Origin: Verrucomicrobiota bacterium
Lineage (GTDB): Bacteria; Chlamydiota; Chlamydiia; Chlamydiales; SM23-39
Assembly: GCA_018968815.1 (NCBI GenBank)
Contig: JAGWZL010000014.1
Location: 1 to 44,078 of the forward strand
DNA length: 44,078 nucleotides
Direction of reading: 5' to 3'
Shown: positions 1 to 6,459 of the stretch, piece after piece
Position numbering within the stretch: position 1 is the first letter of the stretch
How the letters are laid out: the number at the start of each line of letters is the position of its first letter
Notes under the pieces: model-generated
What the model was told of the DNA's origin: nothing
Database searches by the model: none
The model's input: the letters and a program-made list of their open reading frames with translations, nothing else
Program-made: the position numbers and the translations under genes

Positions 1-134
1 TTGAAGAACTCTCCCTTAAAAGTGGAGAGATTCTCCTACTGCCAAGGGGCGGCAAGTGCCTTGCCGCAGAGGAATAGATAGCTCGGCTAACTCGGCCCTG
101 AAGGACCGAGAATGCGCTCGAGCAGCAGTTCAAC
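1..134 (+). mobile_element. possible right end of an IS200/IS605-type element (remnant)
   Basis: The first 134 bases hold no complete gene. They contain a run of small stem-loops: 24–36 (GGAGA/TCTCC), 49–67 (GCGGCAAG/CTTGCCGC, loop TGC) and one at about 93–112 (CTCGG/CCGAG). A TTCAAC follows at 129–134. Closely packed hairpins ending in TTCAA(C) resemble the right ends of IS200/IS605 elements, where the 3' end of tnpB overlaps a structured guide-RNA scaffold. Short open frames run in from the left edge and stop at 73–81, but neither is recognisable as a TnpB C-terminus. This is a pattern match only; any structured RNA or other repeat would also fit. Confidence 0.22.
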
Positions 135-140
135 GACAGT

Positions 141-188
141 CTCTTAGGGCCTAAGAGGGTGTCTGCAAAATGAGGGTTTGTCTGAAAA
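141..188. repeat. palindrome followed by an imperfect tandem repeat
   Basis: CTCTTAGGGCCTAAGAG at 141–157 is a perfect 8-bp-arm palindrome. It runs into an imperfect tandem repeat, GGGTGTCTGCAAAA (157–170) and GGGTTTGTCTGAAAA (174–188). The palindrome has no T tract, so it is not a classic terminator. The GGGTGTCTGCAAAA motif resembles terminal repeats of some DDE insertion sequences, but no matching partner end is visible in the window. Confidence 0.35.
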
Positions 189-229
189 GTGGGGGGCCAT
201 GACCCATCACTCAGAATTTCCTTGAACCT

Positions 230-258
230 TTGACTTTTAGGTGTGTTTTGGGGACAAT
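230..258 (+). promoter_or_regulatory. predicted sigma66/sigma70-type promoter for prfB
   Basis: TTGACT (230–235), a 17-bp spacer and GACAAT (253–258) form a good housekeeping promoter. Transcription would start about 265, followed by the ribosome binding site GGTGGAG (268–274) close to the ATG at 279. It probably drives the whole prfB–GNAT–GNAT–SprT–yebC run, whose genes all overlap or abut. Confidence 0.5.
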
Positions 259-278
259 AGGGGAAAAGGTGGAGCGCT

Positions 279-1371
279 ATGAATTTTGAGACGCAGCAAA
301 AAATCAAAGAACTCGAAGATCGCATGTCTGCGATGTGGAGGTATCTTTGACTTAGGTGTCAAAGAGAGAGAAGTCAAGAAACTGGAGGAGCAGATGGCGG
401 CGCCGCAGTTTTGGGACGATCAGGAAGCGGCCAAGAAGGTGATCGATGCGTGCAATGCGCTTAAATTGTGGACCCTTCCGTATCAAGAATTGAAGAGCCG
501 TTTTGCGGATGTAAAGGATCTTTTGCCTGAGGCATTTGAGTTGGGCGATGCGCAGTTGACTAGCGAGCTGCTCCGTTCGTTGCAGAAGATTGATCAAGAG
601 CTGAGCGATTTAGAGATGCGCAAGATGCTTTCTGGCGAGCTGGATTTTAAAGATTGTTATCTAGAGGTCAATGCGGGGGCGGGCGGTACTGAATCGTGCG
701 ATTGGGCGGCGATGCTGTCTCGGATGTATCAACGATTTGCGGCAAGGCGTGGTTGGAAAGTCGAGGTGATTGACCGGCTTGAGGGGGATGTGGCTGGCAT
801 TAAGAATATGACGATGCGTTTTTCTGGGCCCTTTGCGTATGGGTATTGCAAATCGGAGAAGGGGGTTCATCGTCTGGTGCGGATTTCTCCGTTTGATGCC
901 AATGCGCGGCGCCACACCAGTTTTGCGTCGATCGATGTGACGCCGATTATCGACGATGTGCAAGTGGAAGTGCGACCGGAGGATGTCAAGGTGGATACCT
1001 ATCGAGCGTCTGGCGCGGGCGGCCAGCACGTCAACAAGACAGATTCTGCGGTGCGCATGACTCACATTCCCACGGGGATTGTCGTTTCCAGTCAAAGTGA
1101 AAGAAGCCAGATTCAAAACCGCGAGACGTGTATGAAGATGCTTCGTTCTAAGCTGTACGAGAAAGAGTATACAGAGCGGCAAGAAAAACTTGCGGGGATG
1201 GGCGGAGAGAAGAAGAAAATTGAGTGGGGCAGTCAGATCCGTAACTATGTGTTTCAACCCTATACGCTGGTCAAAGATGCGAGAACGAAGTATGAGGTGG
1301 GAAATATTGAGGCGGTGATGGATGGGGACATTGATGGGTTTGTCAATGCCTATTTGAAGGAGTTTGGGTAA
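279..1371 (+). CDS. prfB: peptide chain release factor 2 (programmed +1 frameshift)
   Basis: RF2 recognises UGA and UAA stop codons and triggers peptide release on the ribosome. Translation starts at ATG 279 behind GGTGGAG, reads 23 codons to CTT (345–347), meets an in-frame TGA (348–350) and continues one base forward from 349 to the TAA at 1369–1371, giving about 363 residues, normal for RF2. Visible signatures are the RF2-type SPF tripeptide (about residues 203–205), which reads UGA/UAA, and the GGQ hydrolysis motif (about 247–249) in SGAGGQHVNKT. The gene is followed by an acetyltransferase gene and, further on, yebC, as recalled for C. trachomatis. Its stop overlaps the next start by one base. 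It must be annotated as a joined CDS (279–347 plus 349–1371), or automated callers will miss the N-terminus. Confidence 0.97.
337..351 (+). promoter_or_regulatory. prfB autoregulatory +1 frameshift site
   Basis: GGAGG (337–341) lies three bases upstream of CTT TGA C (345–351). This is the arrangement of the known RF2 autoregulatory site: an internal Shine-Dalgarno element, a slippery CUU leucine codon and a UGA followed by C. When RF2 is scarce, the ribosome pauses at UGA and slips +1, making more RF2. All elements are visible. Function follows from the well-studied E. coli mechanism. Confidence 0.95.
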
Positions 1372-1862
1372 TGGAGATGCCTGGATACGACATCCGTTTT
1401 TCGACGATGGAGGATTTGGCCTATTTGCAAGAGTGGTTCGAGGATCCGGCTGCTTGCGATGATTTTCCTTTTAGTCCCAAAGAGAAGGAGGATGCGTTGA
1501 AGAATTGGATTGGGTTTTCGAAGTTTCACGCGTCTCTTACGGCGACTCTGGACGGTGTTCCTTGCGCGATTGGCACACTCTTTCTCATGCCGTATCGCAA
1601 AGTGGCGCACCACTGCTCTTTCTTTGTGATCGTGGACCCAAAGTGGCGCAAAAAGGGGATTGGCGCTTCGATGATCCGCAATCTCTTGAATCTTGCGAAA
1701 ACTCGTTTTAAACTGGAAGGGGTGCATGTGGAAGTGTATGAGTCAAGCCCCATCCTTTCGCTTTTGCGCAAAGCGGGATTTCAAGAGATCGTGCGGCAGG
1801 AGAATTTTGTAAAAATCAACGGAGTCTCTAGGGCTCGGACGATTTGGGAGCATGCGTTGTGA
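1371..1862 (+). CDS. GNAT-family N-acetyltransferase (copy 1)
   Basis: A 163-residue GCN5-related acetyltransferase, expected to move acetyl from acetyl-CoA to an amine; the substrate is unknown. The acetyl-CoA-binding motif A is visible as FVIVDPKWRKKGIGASMIR (R/Q-x-x-G-x-G/A type, about residues 84–102), followed by helix α3 and a motif-B-like LRKAGFQE. The ATG overlaps the prfB stop by one base and has AAGGAG (1358–1363) upstream. It is a clear paralogue of the next gene: both share HHCxF, VD.K.R.KG.GA and AGFQE/LGFQEYG patterns. A single acetyltransferase gene sits next to prfB in C. trachomatis; here it appears duplicated. Confidence 0.88.
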   Translation: MEMPGYDIRFSTMEDLAYLQEWFEDPAACDDFPFSPKEKEDALKNWIGFSKFHASLTATLDGVPCAIGTLFLMPYRKVAHHCSFFVIVDPKWRKKGIGASMIRNLLNLAKTRFKLEGVHVEVYESSPILSLLRKAGFQEIVRQENFVKINGVSRARTIWEHAL

Positions 1863-2356
1863 CCAAAGAACATCTCTCCATTCGATTGGGCGAGGAGGCA
1901 GATCAAAAGTATCTTGTCGAGTGGCTTCTCCAACCGGGTGTGTTGGATGGTTTTCCGCTCTATGGTTTGCGAGAAGTCGAAGATGCGGCCCGCATTTGCG
2001 TCAGCTATGCGCAGCATGGGGCGATGTTGATGGCTCTTTGGGATGGCGTGCCTTGCGGGTGCGCTCTTCTTTATTTGCAGCATTATGAAAAGATGAAACA
2101 CCACTGCCTGTTTGTGATCATCGTCGATGAGAAACATCGAGGCAAGGGGGTGGGAGCGCGTCTGATCCGGGAGTTGATGAAACTCGCCAAAGAGCGCTTC
2201 AACCTCGAATATCTCCATCTCGAGGTATATAAGGGCAATCCGGCGATCGATTTGTATCGCAGGCTGGGCTTTCAAGAGTACGGCGTCCACAAAAAATTCA
2301 TCAAAGACCAGGGGCGCTACATCGACAAAATTCTCATGCAAAAATATTTGCGATGA
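1859..2356 (+). CDS. GNAT-family N-acetyltransferase (copy 2)
   Basis: A 165-residue paralogue of the preceding acetyltransferase. Motif A reads VIIVDEKHRGKGVGARLIRE and motif B LYRRLGFQEYG. The start is placed at GTG 1859, which overlaps the upstream TGA as GTGA and has GGGAG (1846–1850) eight bases upstream. A TTG at 1844 would add five residues but has no ribosome binding site of its own. The gene ends in an ATGA overlap with the next one, so the pair and the downstream SprT-like gene are probably translationally coupled. The substrate is unknown. Confidence 0.86.
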   Translation: MTKEHLSIRLGEEADQKYLVEWLLQPGVLDGFPLYGLREVEDAARICVSYAQHGAMLMALWDGVPCGCALLYLQHYEKMKHHCLFVIIVDEKHRGKGVGARLIRELMKLAKERFNLEYLHLEVYKGNPAIDLYRRLGFQEYGVHKKFIKDQGRYIDKILMQKYLR

Positions 2357-3012
2357 CACACCGACTCGAAGAGCTCTCTCCATTTCCTCTCGAGATCACC
2401 TGGCACGAAAATAAAACCACCTACCTTTCAGTGAAAAAGCAGGGCAGAAGGATCTGTTTGCGGCTCCATCGTCTGTTCTATGACGCCCCTACGCCTGTTT
2501 TAGAGGCTCTTGTGCAATATGCGCTGAGCCGCGATCCCAAAGCGAGGGCGACGATCCGGCAAATGGCCCACCTCCACTTTTCTCACACTGTTGTGCCTGC
2601 GCGCGCTTTGCTGGCCGCGGGTCACATCTACGACCTGCAAGAAATTTTTGACCGGATGCGCACGTTTGTCCCTATAGGAGAAGGGGTTTCGATCGGGTGG
2701 TCTGAGAGCAGAAGGAGGGGGAATCTCCGGTCGATCACCTTTGGCACCTTCAATCCGCATACTCGCCAAATCCGGATTCATCCCATTTTGGACGATGCAG
2801 AAGTCCCTCTTTATTTTCTGGAATATATTGTGTATCATGAAATGCTTCATGCCCTATGCCCCTCGAAAATGGACGTTTGCGGCAGATGCAAGGTCCATAC
2901 ACGGGAATTTCGAGAGAAAGAAAGGCAATTTCCTCGCTTCGAGGAAGCGAAGCGTTGGGAAAAAGGGTGGAACTCATTTTTTAAAAAGAGGCGTTTCAGT
3001 GGCAGGTCATAG
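2353..3012 (+). CDS. SprT-like zinc metalloprotein
   Basis: A 219-residue protein with the zincin motif HEMLH (H162, E163, H166) and a likely third ligand in CKVHTREF (H182), the SprT/Spartan-like layout HExxH…HxxxF. Eukaryotic Spartan cleaves DNA–protein crosslinks; bacterial SprT-like proteins are poorly characterised, so a protease role is inference. No signal peptide is seen, so it is probably cytoplasmic. The ATG overlaps the upstream stop (ATGA, 2353–2356), and its 3' end overlaps the yebC start by 14 bases, so it is part of the prfB–yebC operon. The CGRC just before the third histidine could add metal ligands. Confidence 0.8.
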   Translation: MTHRLEELSPFPLEITWHENKTTYLSVKKQGRRICLRLHRLFYDAPTPVLEALVQYALSRDPKARATIRQMAHLHFSHTVVPARALLAAGHIYDLQEIFDRMRTFVPIGEGVSIGWSESRRRGNLRSITFGTFNPHTRQIRIHPILDDAEVPLYFLEYIVYHEMLHALCPSKMDVCGRCKVHTREFREKERQFPRFEEAKRWEKGWNSFFKKRRFSGRS

Positions 3013-3715
3013 CAAGTGGGCAAACATCAAGCACAGAAAAGAGCGGGCCGATAAAAAGAAGGGGAAGGTCTTTTCCCGCATCATGAAGGAGATCATCAGC
3101 GCTGTCAAACAGGGAGGCCCCGACCCAAAGAGCAATAGCAAGCTTAAAATCGCGATCCAAAAAGCGAAGGACGCGAACGTTCCCAATGACAATGTCGAGC
3201 GCAATATTAAAAAAGCGGCCAGCTCTGATTCTCAAGATTACACATCGATGACGTATGAGCTTTATGGATATGGCGGAGTGGGTCTTATTGTCGATATCAT
3301 GACCGACAATAAAAATAGGATTTCCTCCGATATCCGCATCGCCACGAATAAATGCGGGGGGACAGTGGCGACCCCAGGCGCCGTGGCTTACAATTTTGAC
3401 CGCAAAGGGGTGATTAAAGTGGCCAAGTCTGGCGCCAATGAAGATGATCTTTTCCTCCTCGTGAGCGAACAGGGGGCCGACGATTTTAGCGTGGAAGATG
3501 AATCTTTCGTGATCACGACCCCCATCGAGGCTTTTAATGCTGTCAAAGAGGCCCTCCAGGCGGCGGGCGCTAAAATTGAGGAGGCCGAACTGGCCATGGT
3601 CCCGAAAACCTGGGTCGCGGTCAACGACCAGGACGCCGATTCCAATATCACTCTGATAGAATGGCTTGAGAATCTAGATGACGTAGATGCTGTTTATCAT
3701 AATATGAAGATATAA
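2999..3715 (+). CDS. yebC: YebC/TACO1-family protein
   Basis: A 238-residue YebC-family protein (DUF28). The diagnostic N-terminus MAGHSKWANIKHRKERAD is read from GTG 2999; the open frame extends further upstream, but that part lies inside the SprT-like gene and does not fit the family. The three-domain family protein was long annotated as a transcriptional regulator. Work on the mitochondrial relative TACO1 and on some bacterial YebC proteins points to helping ribosomes through proline-rich stretches. That is relevant because a gene just downstream encodes a long Pro-Ala/Pro-Val tract. Length and sequence are typical. It is the last gene of the prfB operon; the next gene has its own promoter. 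Confidence 0.95.
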   Translation: MAGHSKWANIKHRKERADKKKGKVFSRIMKEIISAVKQGGPDPKSNSKLKIAIQKAKDANVPNDNVERNIKKAASSDSQDYTSMTYELYGYGGVGLIVDIMTDNKNRISSDIRIATNKCGGTVATPGAVAYNFDRKGVIKVAKSGANEDDLFLLVSEQGADDFSVEDESFVITTPIEAFNAVKEALQAAGAKIEEAELAMVPKTWVAVNDQDADSNITLIEWLENLDDVDAVYHNMKI

Positions 3716-3718
3716 TAA

Positions 3719-3748
3719 TTGATTTTAAACCAATAAATAGTGTATAAT
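3719..3748 (+). promoter_or_regulatory. predicted promoter of the USP-like gene
   Basis: TTGATT (3719–3724), an 18-bp spacer and a consensus TATAAT (3743–3748). The 15 bases TAGTGTATAATTTAC at 3738–3752 occur again, identical, at 4801–4815 upstream of the paralogous gene, so the two promoters are probably duplicated together and co-regulated. Confidence 0.55.
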
Positions 3749-3750
3749 TT

Positions 3751-3766
3751 ACCATTATTTAATGGT
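3751..3766. promoter_or_regulatory. palindrome between promoter and start codon
   Basis: ACCATT-ATTT-AATGGT is a perfect 6-bp-arm inverted repeat lying between the -10 box and the ATG at 3775. It could be an operator or a leader hairpin. It is not repeated in front of the paralogous gene. Its arms are short, so chance is not excluded. Confidence 0.35.
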
Positions 3767-3774
3767 TTAAATGT

Positions 3775-4752
3775 ATGAGTTCTATAGGTATGTCTACGCT
3801 TTCCGCGGCCTTGCCGAGGGTGGCAGCCCAAGCTGCCCTGGCAGGCGTTGCGTGGTATTGCGGTGGGGCTTGGGTTGGCGCTTGTACGTTTGCTGCCCTC
3901 CAAGCCGCGAGCTTCCTCAAGCGGGGGTGGAGATGGACTCCGAGGGAAGTGGCTGTAGTCCAGTCTGCCGCCCCGTCCATTCCTTTGGCCCCTATCCAGC
4001 ATCAAGGCAACAGTTGCGCTTGTTCAGCGGTGCTGTGGGCTTTTGCAAATATGCCTGGAATCGAAGAGGAGCTGGAGCGGGCCATTCGACGGACAACTGG
4101 CGTAAAACATCAAGCGCTTGAGGGCCTTCGGGAGTTGGTTGGAGAGTTGAGGCTGGTTTTGACAATGTCCGGAGAGCTCGTCAATGATCTCCGAGGGCTT
4201 GCGAAGTCGCTACATCCTACATTTCGAGATGTTCAGAATGAACAGATAGATGCATCGGAACTTTTTAATATTTTTGCAGACGCCATATTTGACCACGAAT
4301 CCTCAACGTATCGGACGACATTTTTTGCACGCTCCAGAGATGAAACCACCTGGGGAAGACTTGAGTTGCCATTCACACCTCACACAACGCTTTCGAGCGG
4401 TTTAGCCAGTTATTTGGAGAGTTATGGCAAGTTCCAGAGCGCGCCCCCTCTTTTGGCCTTAAGTCTTAAAAGATATGAACGGGATGGTACCCCTCAGTTT
4501 GATCCCATTATTCCAGAGGAAAAGCTTAAATTGGGCACAACCTATTTGATGGATGTCCATGGAGCTACCTATCAACTGGTCAGCGTATGTAGACGGCAGG
4601 TGGACGCGGCGCACTATGACGCTGTGTGGAGGAACTCTCGTGGGCAGTGGTATTATGGGGATGACCTAAAAGGCGTTAAGCCCATCACAGCACCGGAGGC
4701 GCTCAAATGTGCTCAAACCGGCTACTTATTTATTTATCTCAAGAGTTCATAG
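3775..4752 (+). CDS. USP (peptidase C19)-like deubiquitinase, putative effector
   Basis: A 325-residue protein with the boxes of a eukaryotic ubiquitin-specific protease. The Cys box HQGNSCACSAVLWAF (C81) matches the USP pattern QG-x-x-C-x5-L. A middle segment, PLLALSLKRYERD (about 225–236), matches the USP 'LKRF' strand. The His box runs from YQLVSV through AAHYDAVWRN to QWYYGDD (H280, D296), matching GHYxAY…WYxFDD. The three catalytic positions are in order at normal relative spacing, in a compact domain. Residues about 15–48 form a hydrophobic segment that could anchor it in a membrane. Expected activity is removal of ubiquitin or a ubiquitin-like protein from host proteins; delivery is inferred, as no cleavable signal is seen. 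No strong ribosome binding site precedes ATG 3775; ATG 3790 is an alternative. Known chlamydial deubiquitinases (ChlaDub) belong to a different family (C48-like). Confidence 0.78.
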   Translation: MSSIGMSTLSAALPRVAAQAALAGVAWYCGGAWVGACTFAALQAASFLKRGWRWTPREVAVVQSAAPSIPLAPIQHQGNSCACSAVLWAFANMPGIEEELERAIRRTTGVKHQALEGLRELVGELRLVLTMSGELVNDLRGLAKSLHPTFRDVQNEQIDASELFNIFADAIFDHESSTYRTTFFARSRDETTWGRLELPFTPHTTLSSGLASYLESYGKFQSAPPLLALSLKRYERDGTPQFDPIIPEEKLKLGTTYLMDVHGATYQLVSVCRRQVDAAHYDAVWRNSRGQWYYGDDLKGVKPITAPEALKCAQTGYLFIYLKSS

Positions 4753-4800
4753 ATTTTATTGGTATAAAATAATTTATCATAGTTTATTTTAATTAGTAGC

Positions 4801-4815
4801 TAGTGTATAATTTAC
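4801..4815 (+). promoter_or_regulatory. duplicated -10 promoter block of the USP-like paralogue
   Basis: TAGTGTATAATTTAC, identical to 3738–3752, contains TATAAT at 4806–4811. The -35 region is weak. A ribosome binding site (AGAGAGA) follows before ATG 4848. Confidence 0.45.
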
Positions 4816-4847
4816 TGTAATTTAAACAAAAATATAAGAGAGAAATT

Positions 4848-6191
4848 ATGTTACCTGTTAATAATGCACCCCATCCTACGCCAGATGCTTCATTCTGGGC
4901 CAAGTATCGTGAGAAGACGGTCTTGCATGCGTCAATAGCTGCTTTGGGATATGTTTTTTCGTCGCAGGAATTATGGATTCCTGCCACTATATTTTTGGGA
5001 TTCCAGTGTGCAACTTTTGCCCGGTCTTTGGTGGAGCGCATGACAACGCAAGCACCCACAGGACCAGGAGTGCCAGTACCAGCTCCAGCGCCGGTACCAG
5101 CTCCAGCGCCAGGACCAGGCGTGCCAGTACCAGTACCAGTGCCAGTGCCAGCTCCAGCTCCAGCGCCAGCGCCGGTACCAGCTCCAGCGCCAGCAGTAAC
5201 CACAGGTTTTGAAGGGTTGGGTTCTGTACAGAATCCTAACTATGAACCGCAAGACACTACAGTTACAGGCGTAAGTCTGCCGCCCGATTTTAGCACTCGG
5301 ATTCTTCCATTTGCGGCGCCAGCTCGGCACTCTAAGACAGACCGGGTGAATCCTACATGGGCTGCAGTTTTGCAAGCTTGGGTCAACGTACCTGAACTCA
5401 TGAGCGTTCTAAACCCAGCGTTCGCTATCTCAGAAGAAGAGATGTTTGGTAAGCGAGGGGCGGCTTTTGTAGGACATCAAAGTTTTACAGCGTCATTCCC
5501 AGCGGCAAAAAAACAAGCCTTACTCGACATCGCTAACGCATTTGCAGCGGCATCGAATACGAGCACGAGAGATCAGTGGCTTGGATGGTTGAGAGCTCTG
5601 ACGCAAGATGGCCTAAGCGATCTTGAGGATTTAACGGATGAGCACAAGGCACGTATCTTGAAAACCCTTGTCTTCTTAGAATTAGATGCGATGCGACGTT
5701 CTTCCAAGCCGATTACCCCAAAGCAACTCGATTCATTGGTGGCATCTGCACAAGCATTAAAAACGCATGTCGATCCAGTTTACAAAGACAACCCGAACAA
5801 AGTATGGGAGCAAGGATCCTTAGAGACCCCTGAAATGATCAATCGAATTCTTTTACTTGCTGTCGATGAACATAAATGCTGCGCTGTAAGAGTGGCTACT
5901 GGCCAAACGATCGATCCAGACGGAAAGAATGTTCTGATCTTGTATAGCAAGCAGATATACGATACAATCAGGGTCCATGAACGTGGCGAAGAGGTTACTT
6001 TTAAGCTGGTTGCGGCATTAACGCAGGGTAAAAATCCTGAAGCGGTTGTGCGCAAAAAGGCAAAGTATTTTGGCACAGAATGGGTGAGCTGCAATAGTGA
6101 AGGGAATACGCATCCAACCTCTGCAACGCTCCCAACAATCGCGCCCATGGTCACGTATTGGGTGCGCGTCGCGAAGAAGCCCTTGTTTTAA
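4848..6191 (+). CDS. catalytically degenerate USP-like paralogue with Pro-Ala/Pro-Val linker
   Basis: A 447-residue paralogue of the preceding gene. The N-terminal hydrophobic segment aligns (ALGYVF…ELWIPATIFLGFQCATFARSL, about 31–61). A proline-rich linker follows (70–117), then a domain whose beginning RVNPTWAAVLQAWVNVPEL aligns without gaps to GNSCACSAVLWAFANMPGI of the upstream protein. The catalytic Cys position is Pro169. Near the C-terminus TFKLVAALTQ aligns with TYQLVSVCRR, but the HYDAV histidine and the GDD aspartates have no equivalents. It should therefore not be an active cysteine protease; it may bind ubiquitin, act as a decoy or adaptor, or have another role. The catalytic domain is also larger than its neighbour's. 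Separate promoter and a good AGAGAGA ribosome binding site. Homology to the neighbour is seen directly; USP ancestry is inferred through it. Confidence 0.72.
   Translation: MLPVNNAPHPTPDASFWAKYREKTVLHASIAALGYVFSSQELWIPATIFLGFQCATFARSLVERMTTQAPTGPGVPVPAPAPVPAPAPGPGVPVPVPVPVPAPAPAPAPVPAPAPAVTTGFEGLGSVQNPNYEPQDTTVTGVSLPPDFSTRILPFAAPARHSKTDRVNPTWAAVLQAWVNVPELMSVLNPAFAISEEEMFGKRGAAFVGHQSFTASFPAAKKQALLDIANAFAAASNTSTRDQWLGWLRALTQDGLSDLEDLTDEHKARILKTLVFLELDAMRRSSKPITPKQLDSLVASAQALKTHVDPVYKDNPNKVWEQGSLETPEMINRILLLAVDEHKCCAVRVATGQTIDPDGKNVLILYSKQIYDTIRVHERGEEVTFKLVAALTQGKNPEAVVRKKAKYFGTEWVSCNSEGNTHPTSATLPTIAPMVTYWVRVAKKPLF
5055..5198 (+). repeat. coding microsatellite for Pro-Ala/Pro-Val tract
   Basis: About 144 bases made of near-repeats of CCAGTACCAGCTCCAGCGCC, encoding alternating proline with alanine or valine (residues 70–117). 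Repeats in multiples of 6 bp keep the frame, so the length can vary between strains. The product is an extended stiff linker between the membrane segment and the C-terminal domain. Confidence 0.85.
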
Positions 6192-6220
6192 TCGCTGATC
6201 CAGGCGGGGCGTCTATACAC

Positions 6221-6298
6221 CCCGTTCCCCAGTTGGATATTCTCGATTTTTTGGCGCTTTGACGCTGGTCAAAATCGAGAATATTCAACTGGAACGGG
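6221..6298. repeat. 28–30-bp inverted repeat (large hairpin)
   Basis: The arms are 6221–6250 and 6271–6298, both spelling CCCGTTCC…ATTCTCGATTTT with one substitution and a 2-bp length difference, around a 20-base loop. It begins about 30 bases after the stop of the USP-like paralogue, so it can act as a transcription barrier between this gene and the convergent ptr gene. Its size is more like a repetitive element than a simple terminator. Confidence 0.8.
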
Positions 6299-6459
6299 TA
6301 CCCTCCCACAAAAATTCTTAGAGGTTTGCGTCCATCTTTTCCAGCCCAGCTGTGCGCTCGGTCTCGACAACTTGATGCAAGTTGCCTTCGCCCTTTCGCG
6401 CTTTGCCGGGCAGAAAAATCTGGATGCAAACCCCTTTAAAAATTTTTGTGGTCAGGTAC
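6297..6459. repeat. ~50-bp imperfect inverted repeat overlapping the 3' end of ptr
   Basis: Arms 6297–6347 and 6408–6459 both run GTACC…CCACAAAAATT…GGTTTGC.TCCA…GCCC, with scattered mismatches and small gaps. At the centre lies CAACTTG-ATG-CAAGTTG (about 6369–6385), so most of the 163 bases could fold on itself. The right arm supplies the last codons and stop of ptr (stop at 6436–6438). Together with the hairpin at 6221–6298 it fills the gap between the convergent genes. It looks like a miniature, MITE- or REP-like insertion. Confidence 0.75.

Noticed and set aside
661..1257. 198-codon frame antisense to prfB
   Set aside because: Shadow of the well-conserved RF2 coding sequence; no start signals or domain.
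2741..2998. N-terminal extension of yebC
   Set aside because: It is the SprT-like gene in another frame; YebC proteins start at MAGHSKW.
3771..4121. 116-codon frame beginning four bases before the USP-like gene
   Set aside because: It lies in another frame of the USP-like gene, whose protein has clear catalytic boxes.
5055..5198. CRISPR-like repeat array
   Set aside because: Repeats are short, contiguous, without spacers and in frame for Pro-Ala/Pro-Val, so it is a coding microsatellite.
6151..6429. 92-codon frame antisense across the inverted repeats
   Set aside because: Consists almost entirely of the two hairpins; no family or start signal.
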